From assembly GCF_000016065.1 (NCBI RefSeq), contig NC_009092.1, positions 682,001 through 746,000 of the forward strand: DNA of 64,000 bases, given 5' to 3'. The stretch's first letter is position 1, and every line of letters starts with the position of its first letter. The stretch comes from Shewanella loihica PV-4 (GTDB lineage: Bacteria > Pseudomonadota > Gammaproteobacteria > Enterobacterales > Shewanellaceae). The notes under the pieces were generated by a model. It was given only the letters and a program-made list of their open reading frames with translations, was not told where the DNA came from and made no database searches. A program made the position numbers and the translations under genes. Below are positions 7,819 to 15,678 of this stretch, one piece after another.

Positions 7819-9714
7819 GTGACTGGGCGAGCGATGAAAGGGCGATTGGGTTATTGGTTGAAATCTTGTCTGCGGGCGGGATGGCTAAATCTCTGTATAT
7901 CTGGCCTGTTTGCGTCAAGCCTGTTGCTGTTTAGCCAGCTAGCCCTTGCCGCGACGCCCGAAACAAGTAGCGACGACCTTATTCATTTCAGGGTCGGGGT
8001 GCTGGCCAATCATGGGGTGCAGAAGGGGATAGAGCGCTGGCAGCCCATGATGGACCACCTGTCTCAGGAGGTGCCGGGTACGCATTTCGAGGTGGTGCCG
8101 GTAGATTTCGACGAGATGAGCCGCCAGCTGCTGGCCCACGAGCTACAGTTCATCGTCACCAACCCGGGGCAATACTTTAACCTCAGCAGTAACTTCCCCC
8201 TCTCCTGGCTGGCGACCATGAAGAGCCATATGCATGGCGGTGCCACCTTTGCCATCGGCTCCACCATCATAGTGCGCGCCGACAGCCAGATCTACACCCT
8301 CAAGGATCTCGAAGGCAAACATCTGGTGGCCAGCGATCCCCAGGCGTTGGGGGGCTACCAGGCCGCCATCGGCCTGCTGCATAAGATGGGTTACAACCCG
8401 GAGAACTACTTCGGGTCGCTGCGCTTCCTGGGCTTTCCCCTGGAGCCCATTGTCTATCAGGTGCGCGACGGCACGGTGGATGCGGCCATCACCCCCTTCT
8501 GTACCCTGGAGGAGATGATTCAGGACGGCCTGGTGAAGAAGGAGGATTTCAGGGTGATCCACCCCACCATGCCGGCGGGCTACGAGTGTCTGGTGAGCAC
8601 CCAGCTTTACCCCAACTGGTCCTTTGCCGCCGCCGATACCGTGCCGCCGGCCATCACCCAGAAGATCACCCAGGCCCTCTATGCCCTGGGGCCGGACCAT
8701 CCCGCCGCCATTCAGGCCAAGACCCTGGGCTGGACAGCGCCCATCAGTCAGCTGAAGGTGATCAAGCTGTTTAAGGAGCTGCAGCTCAAGGCGCCACCGC
8801 CACCGCTGCACTACACGGTATTGAAGTGGATGGAGAAGAACAAGGAGTGGGGCCTGGCGCTGCTGTTGCTGTTTCTGGTGTCCACCGTCTATCACCTCTG
8901 GCTTGAGTATAAGTTTCGGCAGAAGAGCGACTTTCTGATCGACACAGAGCGTCAGCTCAAGGACAAGGCGCTGCAGGTGGAGCGGATGAAGAGTGCGGCG
9001 ATCCTCGGTGAGATAGGCTCGGGGCTGGCTCATGAGCTGAACCAGCCGATCGCCGCCATCACCCAATACAGCGAGGGGGGCATGATGCAGCTCAACAGCC
9101 GCGGCGATGCCGACTCAGACCTGTATGAGTTGCTGGCGAAGATCAATGCCCAATCTGCCCGGGCCGGCGCCGTGGTGCACCGCATCCGAGGCCTGCTCAA
9201 GCGGCGCAAGTCCCAATATGAAGCCCTGTCTCTGGATGAAGTGGTCACCAACACACTGGCGCTATTTCGCCGCGAGTTTCAGCAGCAGGGCATCGTCCTC
9301 ACCCAGGAGGTGCGCGGCGAGCCTTACAGCCTGTTTGGCGACGCAGTCGGCCTGAGTCAGGTGCTGGTGAATCTTATCAAGAACAGCCTGGATGCCATGG
9401 CGGAGATGAAACCCGACAGGGAGAAGCGACTGCTGCTGACCCTTGAATATGGTGCCCAGCAGGCGACCCTCAAGCTGGTGGACAATGGCCCCGGCCTCAA
9501 GGGCAAGGCCCAGGATCTCATGGCCTCCTTCTACTCCACTAAGGACGACGGCCTGGGGCTCGGCCTCGCCATCTGCTGCGACGTGATGCGCCAGCATAAG
9601 GGGCTGTTCACCATAGATAACTGCGCCAATCATGCCGACCTTCCCTGGCGGGAGGGATGCGTGGTGAGTTTGAGTTTGCCAAGAAACTTAGGGACTTGTG
9701 AGAGGGGAAGTTAG
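7819..9714 (+). CDS. TtrS/ThsS-type sensor histidine kinase with PhnD-like periplasmic domain
   Basis: A 631-residue membrane sensor kinase. After an N-terminal signal/membrane segment (about 15-45), residues 55-330 form a periplasmic PhnD-like binding domain (FRVGVLANHGVQKGIERW). A transmembrane helix follows at about 345-365. The kinase core has the H-box GLAHELNQPIAAITQYSE, the N-box LVNLIKNSLDAM, G1 VDNGPGL and G2 DDGLGLGLAIC. This layout is that of tetrathionate/thiosulfate sensors. The frame can open at GTG 7819 (weak AGTAGG upstream) or ATG 7834; neither has a strong ribosome-binding site. It is divergent from its probable partner regulator across a 188-base spacer. A 307-codon antisense frame here is a shadow. 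Confidence 0.88.
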   Translation: MTGRAMKGRLGYWLKSCLRAGWLNLCISGLFASSLLLFSQLALAATPETSSDDLIHFRVGVLANHGVQKGIERWQPMMDHLSQEVPGTHFEVVPVDFDEMSRQLLAHELQFIVTNPGQYFNLSSNFPLSWLATMKSHMHGGATFAIGSTIIVRADSQIYTLKDLEGKHLVASDPQALGGYQAAIGLLHKMGYNPENYFGSLRFLGFPLEPIVYQVRDGTVDAAITPFCTLEEMIQDGLVKKEDFRVIHPTMPAGYECLVSTQLYPNWSFAAADTVPPAITQKITQALYALGPDHPAAIQAKTLGWTAPISQLKVIKLFKELQLKAPPPPLHYTVLKWMEKNKEWGLALLLLFLVSTVYHLWLEYKFRQKSDFLIDTERQLKDKALQVERMKSAAILGEIGSGLAHELNQPIAAITQYSEGGMMQLNSRGDADSDLYELLAKINAQSARAGAVVHRIRGLLKRRKSQYEALSLDEVVTNTLALFRREFQQQGIVLTQEVRGEPYSLFGDAVGLSQVLVNLIKNSLDAMAEMKPDREKRLLLTLEYGAQQATLKLVDNGPGLKGKAQDLMASFYSTKDDGLGLGLAICCDVMRQHKGLFTIDNCANHADLPWREGCVVSLSLPRNLGTCERGS

Positions 9715-10106
9715 CCGATTTGGGCTAATCGGCAAATTAGCCTTGTTACCGTTGATTACATTAGTTGTAGTTTGAGTTTAGTTACTTAGTTGTAGCGTTA
9801 ACCTCAGCTGTCATCAATAGCCTGCGGCTCGCTTATGTGCAGATACATCTGCTACACGCCGTGAATCCATCCGTGGAGGCTCGACGATGGCATCCCTGCC
9901 ATCGACGTCCGCAGATGCATCTACACCAGGTTATTTCATCTCTTCGATTTGGCGGTATTGGGTGCGAGTAGCGAATCTAAAGCCTGGGTTATTTTTGCCC
10001 CATTGCGTATTTTTCCAGATGGTATATTTGGCAAAATGCTGATAAGTTCATTGTATACAGATAGTTAACTGTGTGCGTTTTCACTAGTCCAACGAGGTAA
10101 ACGCGC
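9715..10106. other. Noncoding spacer with a palindromic intergenic repeat
   Basis: This 392-base gap holds no convincing gene. Its middle is a structured, GC-rich repeat-like unit (described separately at 9839-9927). The rest is AT-rich and marks the left edge of the accessory patch. An AACGAGG ribosome-binding site lies just before the next gene. Confidence 0.6.
9839..9927. repeat. Structured intergenic repeat unit with hairpins
   Basis: The unit is bounded by two related direct repeats: GCAGATACATCTGCTACAC at 9839 and GCAGATGCATCTACAC at 9911. Between them lie a GATGGCA/TGCCATC hairpin around 9886-9904 and a TCCATCCGTGGA near-palindrome. The pattern resembles dispersed intergenic palindromes of Shewanella genomes, but copy number cannot be checked here. 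Confidence 0.5.
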
Positions 10107-10814
10107 ATGCGCACTAATAAAATGTTATGCGAAATCAATACGGTGCCAATATTTGTGATTAAGTATTTATACGGAAAAAAGCAGTATCTTACTCCTCTAA
10201 TAGAGGGGGATTCAGGTTTCCGGTTTAGTGACCTTTCTCATTACGCTCGAATGGAAAATGACGCAATGAGGGATGAAGAGTTGGTGAAGACATTTGCTAT
10301 CGATAAGTCAACTTTCGAAGTGAAGATAAATGATCATGTAATTGATTCAGAAAGTATGACGGCTGATCCCATATTTTCCTTTCCGGCTCGGCATTGCTTT
10401 TGTCTATGTTTGAGTAACCGAAAGGATAGTGAAGAACTCTACGAAAAATTCATGGCAGATGTATGTATTGAGGTTAAGGTTGATTTATATATTGAATTCC
10501 TTAATGACTTGTTTAAGCATCGATTTAAGGGCATGGAGATTGTCGCGAAAGATATTACTTATTATGGGAATAGCAGTTTACCAAAAGTCAGCAACCCTGA
10601 TGAGCTTGTCTTTTTCAAACCAGATGCCTTTTCTCACGAAGATGAATTCCGTATAGCTCTATTTTATCCTGAAGATAAGCAAGGATTTAAAACTAAAGAG
10701 GGTGACACAATTCCTTTTTACAATGAGAATGAGTCGAATCATCTTACGCTATCTTATCCTGACCGAGAATTTCAAAAGCAATTTATCGGTGAGATATATG
10801 CGCCACGCGCATAA
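10107..10814 (+). CDS. Unknown AT-rich accessory gene, faintly DUF2971-like
   Basis: A 235-residue cytoplasmic protein I do not recognise with confidence. Base composition is clearly richer in A and T than the flanking genes, a sign of horizontal acquisition. The mid-part FSFPARHCFCLCLSNRKDSE (about 92-111) and a later FFKPDAFSHEDEFRIALF segment (about 170-187) recall the spacing of DUF2971 proteins, where an FS-type strand is followed by a K...E.E.R core. That likeness is weak and gives no function. It begins at ATG 10107 after an AACGAGGTAA site and is followed by a possible partial attC site, so it may be a relic cassette gene. It has no signal peptide or membrane helix. Confidence 0.6.
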   Translation: MRTNKMLCEINTVPIFVIKYLYGKKQYLTPLIEGDSGFRFSDLSHYARMENDAMRDEELVKTFAIDKSTFEVKINDHVIDSESMTADPIFSFPARHCFCLCLSNRKDSEELYEKFMADVCIEVKVDLYIEFLNDLFKHRFKGMEIVAKDITYYGNSSLPKVSNPDELVFFKPDAFSHEDEFRIALFYPEDKQGFKTKEGDTIPFYNENESNHLTLSYPDREFQKQFIGEIYAPRA

Positions 10815-10853
10815 TAAGGTGGTGCAGTGGAGCCAATTACCACGGCGTTAGCC
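10815..10853 (+). other. Possible partial attC site ending in GCGTTAGCC
   Basis: Directly after the gene at 10107 is a GTGGT/ACCAC stem (10819-10823 and 10839-10843) followed by GGCGTTAGCC, which contains an R'-type core GTTAGCC (10847-10853). No good R'' partner for this gene's own cassette is seen, so the site is truncated or degenerate. It nevertheless defines the left boundary of the next cassette. Confidence 0.45.
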
Positions 10854-11426
10854 TTACAAGGAGGATTATAGTTTGGCAAAAGAGAAAAATTCGGTAAATG
10901 TTAGTCATGAGCATGCGAAGCCAATATTGAAGTTTCTATTTAGTAAGTATGACTCTCGGCATAAGGATGATAGTGCTTTAAATAGCTATCCATTTACCCC
11001 TCATCACCTGTATCCAGAGCTTAGCGCAGAATTAATTGAACTAATCCATACGATTAAGGACAAGCATAACTTAGCGGAGACTAACCAGACTGTTTTAGAC
11101 ACTGTTTTGAATGGTTTTGTCAAAAATGACCTGCTTAAGAGTGATGATTACGTGGTTTTTAACTTTACGCCCCGTGGCTATAAATTTGCTTTGAAGTACA
11201 GCAGTACTTTCCGTTATTTGTGGAAATATCATCCAGCAACTTTATGGGCTGCACTTTCATGTATTATCGCAGGGGCGGGCGTAGTCGCTACGTTGACACA
11301 GTAAGGCTAACAAAGCGTTTAAGACAGACTCCCAACGCTTAGCATTCTCAGTTCAGGTTGGGTTTTGTGTTTACGGTGCAATGGTTTAGGTTCGGTGTTT
11401 AGAGTTGCTTACACCTTAATGCGGCG
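10848..11426 (+). mobile_element. Integron gene cassette (lone, no integrase nearby)
   Basis: The cassette runs from the TTAGCC following the core G at 10847 to the G of the last core at 11426. The reverse complement of its left core GTTAGCC is GGCTAAC, exactly the first seven bases after the gene (11305-11311). That is what is expected when a circular cassette closes on its own attC site. It encloses one gene (10873-11304) in the normal cassette orientation. No intI gene is present within the window. Confidence 0.75.
10873..11304 (+). CDS. Cassette-encoded small protein with C-terminal membrane anchor, unknown function
   Basis: A 143-residue protein of unknown function, AT-rich like its neighbour. 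Translation should start at the TTG at 10873: AAGGAGG stands 8 bases upstream and no ATG is near. Residues 10-100 are mixed helical and may form a winged-helix-like fold (LAETNQTVLDTVLNGFVKND, then FNFTPRGYKFAL). Residues 120-142 (PATLWAALSCIIAGAGVVAT) form a single C-terminal transmembrane helix, so the protein is probably tail-anchored in the inner membrane. Small membrane-active products of this kind are common in Vibrio-type cassettes and are sometimes defence or toxin genes, but nothing here proves that. Confidence 0.7.
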   Translation: MAKEKNSVNVSHEHAKPILKFLFSKYDSRHKDDSALNSYPFTPHHLYPELSAELIELIHTIKDKHNLAETNQTVLDTVLNGFVKNDLLKSDDYVVFNFTPRGYKFALKYSSTFRYLWKYHPATLWAALSCIIAGAGVVATLTQ

Positions 11427-11429
11427 TTA
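11305..11429 (+). other. Complete Vibrio-type attC recombination site
   Basis: About 125 bases with the R'' box GGCTAAC (11305-11311) followed by AAAGCGTTTAAGACAG, and the R' end CACCTTAATGCGGCGTTA (to 11429). The two ends are imperfectly complementary (TAAC..GC.TT.AAG), as needed for the folded bottom-strand substrate of an integron integrase. Length and wording resemble the long attC (VCR-like) sites of Vibrio chromosomal integrons. Confidence 0.75.
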
Positions 11430-11518
11430 CTGATTAAATACTCTAACGCGTTTCTGTCCAAAAATGACTTGGCTCTAGACAGTCCGATAAGGTCAAATCG
11501 AAGAGACGATAGATACTG

Positions 11519-11659
11519 GTGTAAACACGTTTTTGGCCTTCGAAATCAGGGCTGAAAATGTTCCCGACATTTTTCGGCATTCCCTACATCCATGTAGGTC
11601 AGATTATTTCGTAGAGCCAACACGGACGAGCTGGCGGCCTGCCAAAAACGTGTTTGCAC
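11519..11659. repeat. 141-bp element with 19-bp terminal inverted repeats
   Basis: The left end GTGTAAACACGTTTTTGGC (11519-11537) and right end GCCAAAAACGTGTTTGCAC (11641-11659) are inverted copies matching at 18 of 19 positions. Inside are two further hairpins: a CTGAAAATGT/ACATTTTTCGG pair around 11552-11579 and CCTACATCCATGTAGG at 11583-11598. It is too short for a transposase; it resembles a miniature inverted-repeat element or a dispersed Shewanella intergenic palindrome. Confidence 0.7.
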
Positions 11660-11860
11660 ATGAGCCCACCGCAGGTGATAGGTTGCCATGAAGGTGCGAC
11701 CTTCAAAGAGGTCTACAAGTACCAAAGTTCTTTGCCGTTAAATTTACACATATTATTGGGTTACTCGAAATGGGTCGATAATCCTCACATAGGAAAGGCA
11801 ACATCTCCATGAACCCCACCCCAAAATCAAAACTCGATAAAAACTGAGTTCCCAGTTTTT

Positions 11861-11874
11861 TTGATCTAGCTCAA
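11861..11874. promoter_or_regulatory. FNR/EtrA-like box upstream of cydDC
   Basis: TTGATCTAGCTCAA matches the FNR consensus TTGATNNNNATCAA except for one base. It lies about 110 bases upstream of the cydD start. Control of cydDC by an FNR-family regulator would fit its role in assembling the low-oxygen cytochrome bd oxidase. Confidence 0.45.
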
Positions 11875-11985
11875 TTTTTGTGAGCCTAATAACAATTCCC
11901 TACCCGCTGGTTTATTCCTGTGCGCGAGCCTGCGATACTCTTGCCATCGAACTTAGTGTCCCTGCCTGATAACACGCGGAGCTCA

Positions 11986-13749
11986 ATGGATAAGACCCTC
12001 GAAAAAGTCCTCGGCCGCTGGCTTAAGCAGCAAAAATCGGCCTGTGGCGCCTACCTCAATCTGACCGTGTTGATTGGCGTGCTTACCGGCTTCGCCCTGG
12101 TGGCCCAGGCCTATCTGCTGGCGACTATGCTCCACGGCCTGATCATCGAAAACCTGCCTCGTGAGGCCTTTACCAGCGAGTTCATCGCCCTGATAGCCGT
12201 GATCGTGTTGCGGGCGGCGCTGGCCTATGGCCGCGAGCGCATCAGCTTCAAGGCGGGCATGTTGCTACGCAGCCAGATTCGTCAGAGTGTGCTCGACAAG
12301 CTGGTGGAGCTGGGGCCTGTGTTTATCAAGGGGCGCCCGGCGGGCAGCTGGGCCAGCATAGTGTTGGAGCAGGTGGAGGACCTTCACGACTTCTACGCTA
12401 AATATCTGCCGCAGATGATGCTGGCGGGCTTTATTCCCCTGACCATATTGGCCGTGGTGTTTCCCATCAACTGGGCGGCGGGGATCATTCTGCTGGCCAC
12501 CGCGCCGCTGATCCCCCTGTTTATGATCTTGGTGGGCATGGGCGCCGCCGATGCTAACCGCAAAAATTTTGGCGCCCTGTCGCGCCTCAGTGGTCACTTC
12601 ATGGATAGGCTGAGGGGGATTGGCACCCTACGTCTGTTCCACGCGGGTGAGCGCGAGCAGCAGGCGATCGAGAGCGCCTCGGAGGAGTTTCGCAGCCGCA
12701 CCATGGCGGTGCTGCGTATGGCGTTTCTTAGCTCGGCGGTGCTGGAGTTCTTCGCCGCCGTCTCCATCGCCGTGCTGGCCGTCTATTTCGGTTTTAGCTT
12801 TTTAGATCATCTCGACTTTGGTCACTACGGCGCAGGTATGACGCTGTTTATCGGCCTGTTTGTGCTGATTCTGGCGCCTGAGTTTTATCAGCCTCTGCGG
12901 GATATGGGTACTCACTATCATGCCAAGGCCCAGGCCATAGGCGCCGCCGAGGCGCTGATGGAGCTGCTGAATCATCAAGGGGATGAGGCTGATGAGGCGC
13001 CGCGCGTGCCTTTTACAAGCGAGACGCCACTTAGCATTAAGCTGCAAGGGGCCGAGGTGTTAAGCCCGGATGGCCAGGTGTTGCTGGGGCCGATAACGGC
13101 CGAGGTTATCGGCGGCGAGCAGCTTGCCATCGTCGGTCCGAGCGGGGCGGGCAAGACCAGCCTGCTCAACATGTTATTGGGCTTCTTATCCTATCGCGGC
13201 AGCGTCCTGATAAATGGCGTAGAGTTGAGCAGCCTAGAGAGGGAGAGCTATCGTCATCATCTCGCCTGGCTGGGGCAGGAGCCGCAGCTGTTTCACGGCA
13301 CCATTGGTGACAACGTCGCCATGGGCAAGGAGATGTCGGATGAAGCCATCTATACATTGCTGGACGACGCCCGTATCGGCGATTTTGTGCGGGCGCAGCC
13401 TCTTGGGCTCGCTCATCCCATAGGGGAGCAGAGCGCCGGGGTGTCCGTGGGGCAGGCCCAGCGCCTCTGTCTGGCAAGGGCCTTAGGTCAGTCCGCCAAG
13501 CTGTTTGTGCTCGATGAGCCGACCGCTAGCTTAGATAGCCACAGCGAGGCGGCGGTGATGCAGGCGCTTATTGATGTGCGCCAGGGCGCCACCAGCCTGC
13601 TGGTGACCCATCGTCTGGATGCTCTCATCGATATGGATAAGATCTGGGTGCTGGATGGCGGCAAGCTGGTGCAGCAGGGGGATTATCACACCCTGATGGC
13701 CGAGCCTGGGCTGTTTAGCGACCTGTGCCATCGACAGGAGGAGGCGTAA
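11986..13749 (+). CDS. cydD: CydD subunit of the CydDC heterodimeric thiol (glutathione/cysteine) ABC exporter
   Basis: A 587-residue fused permease-ATPase half-transporter. With CydC it exports glutathione/cysteine to the periplasm and is needed to assemble cytochrome bd and c-type cytochromes. The N-terminal 300 residues carry six membrane helices and the well-conserved WLKQQ start and AGSWASIVLEQVEDLHDFYA segment. The ATPase has Walker A GPSGAGKTS, signature VSVGQAQRL and Walker B LFVLDEPTASLD. I use ATG 11986 because the protein then starts MDKTLEKVLGRWLKQQ, as in E. coli CydD, after a GGAG site; the frame itself opens at GTG 11920. The stop overlaps the cydC start by one base. Confidence 0.95.
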   Translation: MDKTLEKVLGRWLKQQKSACGAYLNLTVLIGVLTGFALVAQAYLLATMLHGLIIENLPREAFTSEFIALIAVIVLRAALAYGRERISFKAGMLLRSQIRQSVLDKLVELGPVFIKGRPAGSWASIVLEQVEDLHDFYAKYLPQMMLAGFIPLTILAVVFPINWAAGIILLATAPLIPLFMILVGMGAADANRKNFGALSRLSGHFMDRLRGIGTLRLFHAGEREQQAIESASEEFRSRTMAVLRMAFLSSAVLEFFAAVSIAVLAVYFGFSFLDHLDFGHYGAGMTLFIGLFVLILAPEFYQPLRDMGTHYHAKAQAIGAAEALMELLNHQGDEADEAPRVPFTSETPLSIKLQGAEVLSPDGQVLLGPITAEVIGGEQLAIVGPSGAGKTSLLNMLLGFLSYRGSVLINGVELSSLERESYRHHLAWLGQEPQLFHGTIGDNVAMGKEMSDEAIYTLLDDARIGDFVRAQPLGLAHPIGEQSAGVSVGQAQRLCLARALGQSAKLFVLDEPTASLDSHSEAAVMQALIDVRQGATSLLVTHRLDALIDMDKIWVLDGGKLVQQGDYHTLMAEPGLFSDLCHRQEEA

Positions 13750-15524
13750 TGAAACACCTGCTGCCTTTTATCAAGCTGTTTAAGCGCCAGTGGCTAATGA
13801 TGCTGGTGGGTCTGCTGCTGAGCCTGACCACCCTGATGGCGGGCATTGGTCTACTGTCACTGTCGGGCTGGTTCCTGTCGGCTACCGCGGTAGCCGGGCT
13901 GAGTGTGGTGACCGCCCAGGCCTTTAACTATTTCACCCCGGCCGGAGGGGTACGTTTCCTCTCCATCGCCCGTACCGCCAGCCGCTATGGCGAACGTCTG
14001 GCGACCCATGAGGCCACCTTTCGCCTGCTGACCGAGCTGCGCACCTGGGCCTGGGGCAAGCTGATGCCCTTGAGCGCCAAGGAGCTCAGCCATCTGCGCG
14101 GCGGCGATCTGCTCAATCGTCTGGTGGCGGATATCGACACACTAGATCATCTCTATCTGCGGCTTATCACGCCGCTGCTGGCCTCGCTCTTGATGATCGC
14201 CGCCCTGTATGGTTTTCTCGCCTGGTTCGATAGTGAGCTGGCGCTGACCCTGTGCGGCGTGCTGCTGACTCTGTGGTTCCTGCTGCCTCTGGTTTTCTAT
14301 CGTTTGGGCCACAGGCCGGGCATCGCCCAGTTGGAGAGCCGCCGCCAATACCGGGTGCTACTGTTGGAGTACCTGCAAGGCCAGGCGGAGCTGACCCTGT
14401 TTGGTGCCGAAAAGCGCTTCAGGGCTGAGTTAGATAGTGCCCAGGCGAAATTGTTTGCCAGCCAGTCCACCATGACGGCGGTGACCGCCCTGAGTCAGGC
14501 GCTGCTGATCTTAAGCCATGGGCTGGCGCTGGTGCTGCTCTGTTATCTCGCCGCCGATGGGGTGGGGGACAAGGTGCCGCCAGGGCCGCTGCTGGCGCTG
14601 GTGGTGTTTATGACCCTGGCCTGTATCGAGATGTTGATGCCGCTGGCTGGCGCCTTTCAGCACCTGTCGGCCTGCGTGCAGGCGGCCGAGCGGGTGAGTG
14701 AGATCACCGAGCGTCGCCCCAGCATCGGCTATGGGGAAGAGGCCAGCCTGGCGGCGAGTCGCGGTGCCCTGTCTATCGCGGGTGTCAGCTTCGGCTATCA
14801 GCCGGGCCAGCGGGTATTGGACGATTTGAGCCTGGAGGTGAAGCCGGGCGAGAAGCTGGCGCTACTGGGCCAGACCGGCTGCGGCAAGTCGAGCCTGTTG
14901 TCGCTCATCACCCGGGAGTGGACGCCCGATGCGGGCACTCTCTTGCTCGACGGCCGCCCAATAGAAGATTACAGCGAGCAGGCGCTGCGCCGCGCCATGA
15001 CGGTGGTGAGTCAGCGTATCTATCTGTTTGCCGGCACCCTGCGCGATAACCTGACCCTGGCGCAGTTTGAGCAGGCGCCCGAGGGCAGCCGCGCCGAGCG
15101 CAAGGCCTGGCGTGAGGCCAACGATGCCAAGTTGATTGAGGTGTTAGAGCGTGTCGGCCTGGAGACATTAACCCAAGGCGAAAAGCCGCTGGATAACTGG
15201 ATAGGCGAGGGCGGCAGACAGCTCTCAGGAGGCGAACGTCGCCGTATTGGGGTCGCCAGGGCGCTGCTGCGTGACGCGCCATTATTGCTGCTGGACGAGC
15301 CCACCGAGGGGCTGGATCAACGCACCGAGCGGGAGATCATGGCGCTGTTGCTCGATTTTGCTAAGGATAAGACCATGGTGATGATAAGCCACAGACTGAC
15401 GGCCATGGACAAGATGGATAGCATCCACCTGATGGAGGCGGGCAAGATCCGCACTAGCGGCACTCACCAAAGTCTGCTGGCACAGGATGCCCACTATGCC
15501 AGTTTGAACCGCGTGCTAAGTTAA
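13749..15524 (+). CDS. cydC: CydC subunit of the CydDC ABC exporter
   Basis: A 591-residue partner of CydD, also a fused six-helix permease plus ATPase. Conserved features are LSLSGWFLSATAVAG near residue 42, the NRLVADIDTLDHLYLR coupling segment, Walker A GQTGCGKSS, signature LSGGERRRI and Walker B LLLLDEPTEGLD. The start at 13749 is chosen because it gives MKHLLPFIKLFKRQW as in known CydC proteins and forms a TAATG overlap with cydD, so the two are translated together. The ATPase contains a longer loop before the signature (EGSRAERKAWREANDAK) than E. coli CydC. The gene ends before a strong shared terminator. Confidence 0.95.
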   Translation: MKHLLPFIKLFKRQWLMMLVGLLLSLTTLMAGIGLLSLSGWFLSATAVAGLSVVTAQAFNYFTPAGGVRFLSIARTASRYGERLATHEATFRLLTELRTWAWGKLMPLSAKELSHLRGGDLLNRLVADIDTLDHLYLRLITPLLASLLMIAALYGFLAWFDSELALTLCGVLLTLWFLLPLVFYRLGHRPGIAQLESRRQYRVLLLEYLQGQAELTLFGAEKRFRAELDSAQAKLFASQSTMTAVTALSQALLILSHGLALVLLCYLAADGVGDKVPPGPLLALVVFMTLACIEMLMPLAGAFQHLSACVQAAERVSEITERRPSIGYGEEASLAASRGALSIAGVSFGYQPGQRVLDDLSLEVKPGEKLALLGQTGCGKSSLLSLITREWTPDAGTLLLDGRPIEDYSEQALRRAMTVVSQRIYLFAGTLRDNLTLAQFEQAPEGSRAERKAWREANDAKLIEVLERVGLETLTQGEKPLDNWIGEGGRQLSGGERRRIGVARALLRDAPLLLLDEPTEGLDQRTEREIMALLLDFAKDKTMVMISHRLTAMDKMDSIHLMEAGKIRTSGTHQSLLAQDAHYASLNRVLS

Positions 15525-15598
15525 GGCGTATTCTTCGCCTTGAGTGCTTAGTCCTTAGCTCTTAGTCCTCAGTTCTTTTAGCCCTTGTGACGGGTAAT

Positions 15599-15634
15599 AA
15601 AAAAGCCAGTGGAAATCCACTGGCTTTTTTGTTT
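15599..15634. terminator. Bidirectional terminator between cydC and putA
   Basis: AAAAAAGCCAGTGGA-AA-TCCACTGGCTTTTTT is a long perfect hairpin with A and T tracts on both sides, placed between convergent cydC and putA. Confidence 0.9.
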
Positions 15635-15678
15635 GTCGCTTAACGAGAGCGCTTAACTAAAACGCTTAGCGAGCAAGA

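Larger units (their letters stand above)
11430..11985. other. Noncoding AT-rich region between attC and cydD
   Basis: No gene is visible over about 550 bases. It contains a 141-bp inverted-repeat element (11519-11659), an AAAAACTG/CAGTTTTT hairpin (11839-11860) and an FNR-like box (11861-11874) near the cydD promoter. The junction near 11760 probably marks the return to core chromosome. Confidence 0.6.

Noticed and set aside
8143..9066. 307-codon open frame on the minus strand inside the sensor kinase gene
   Set aside because: It is antisense to a clearly conserved kinase with all motifs; its translation is Leu/Gln/Gly/His-rich without domains, a GC-rich shadow.
10047..10106. Left attC boundary of a first cassette carrying the gene at 10107
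   Set aside because: A GTTAACT near 10063 looks like a core, but its complement AGTTAAC does not occur after the gene, so a complete first cassette cannot be supported.
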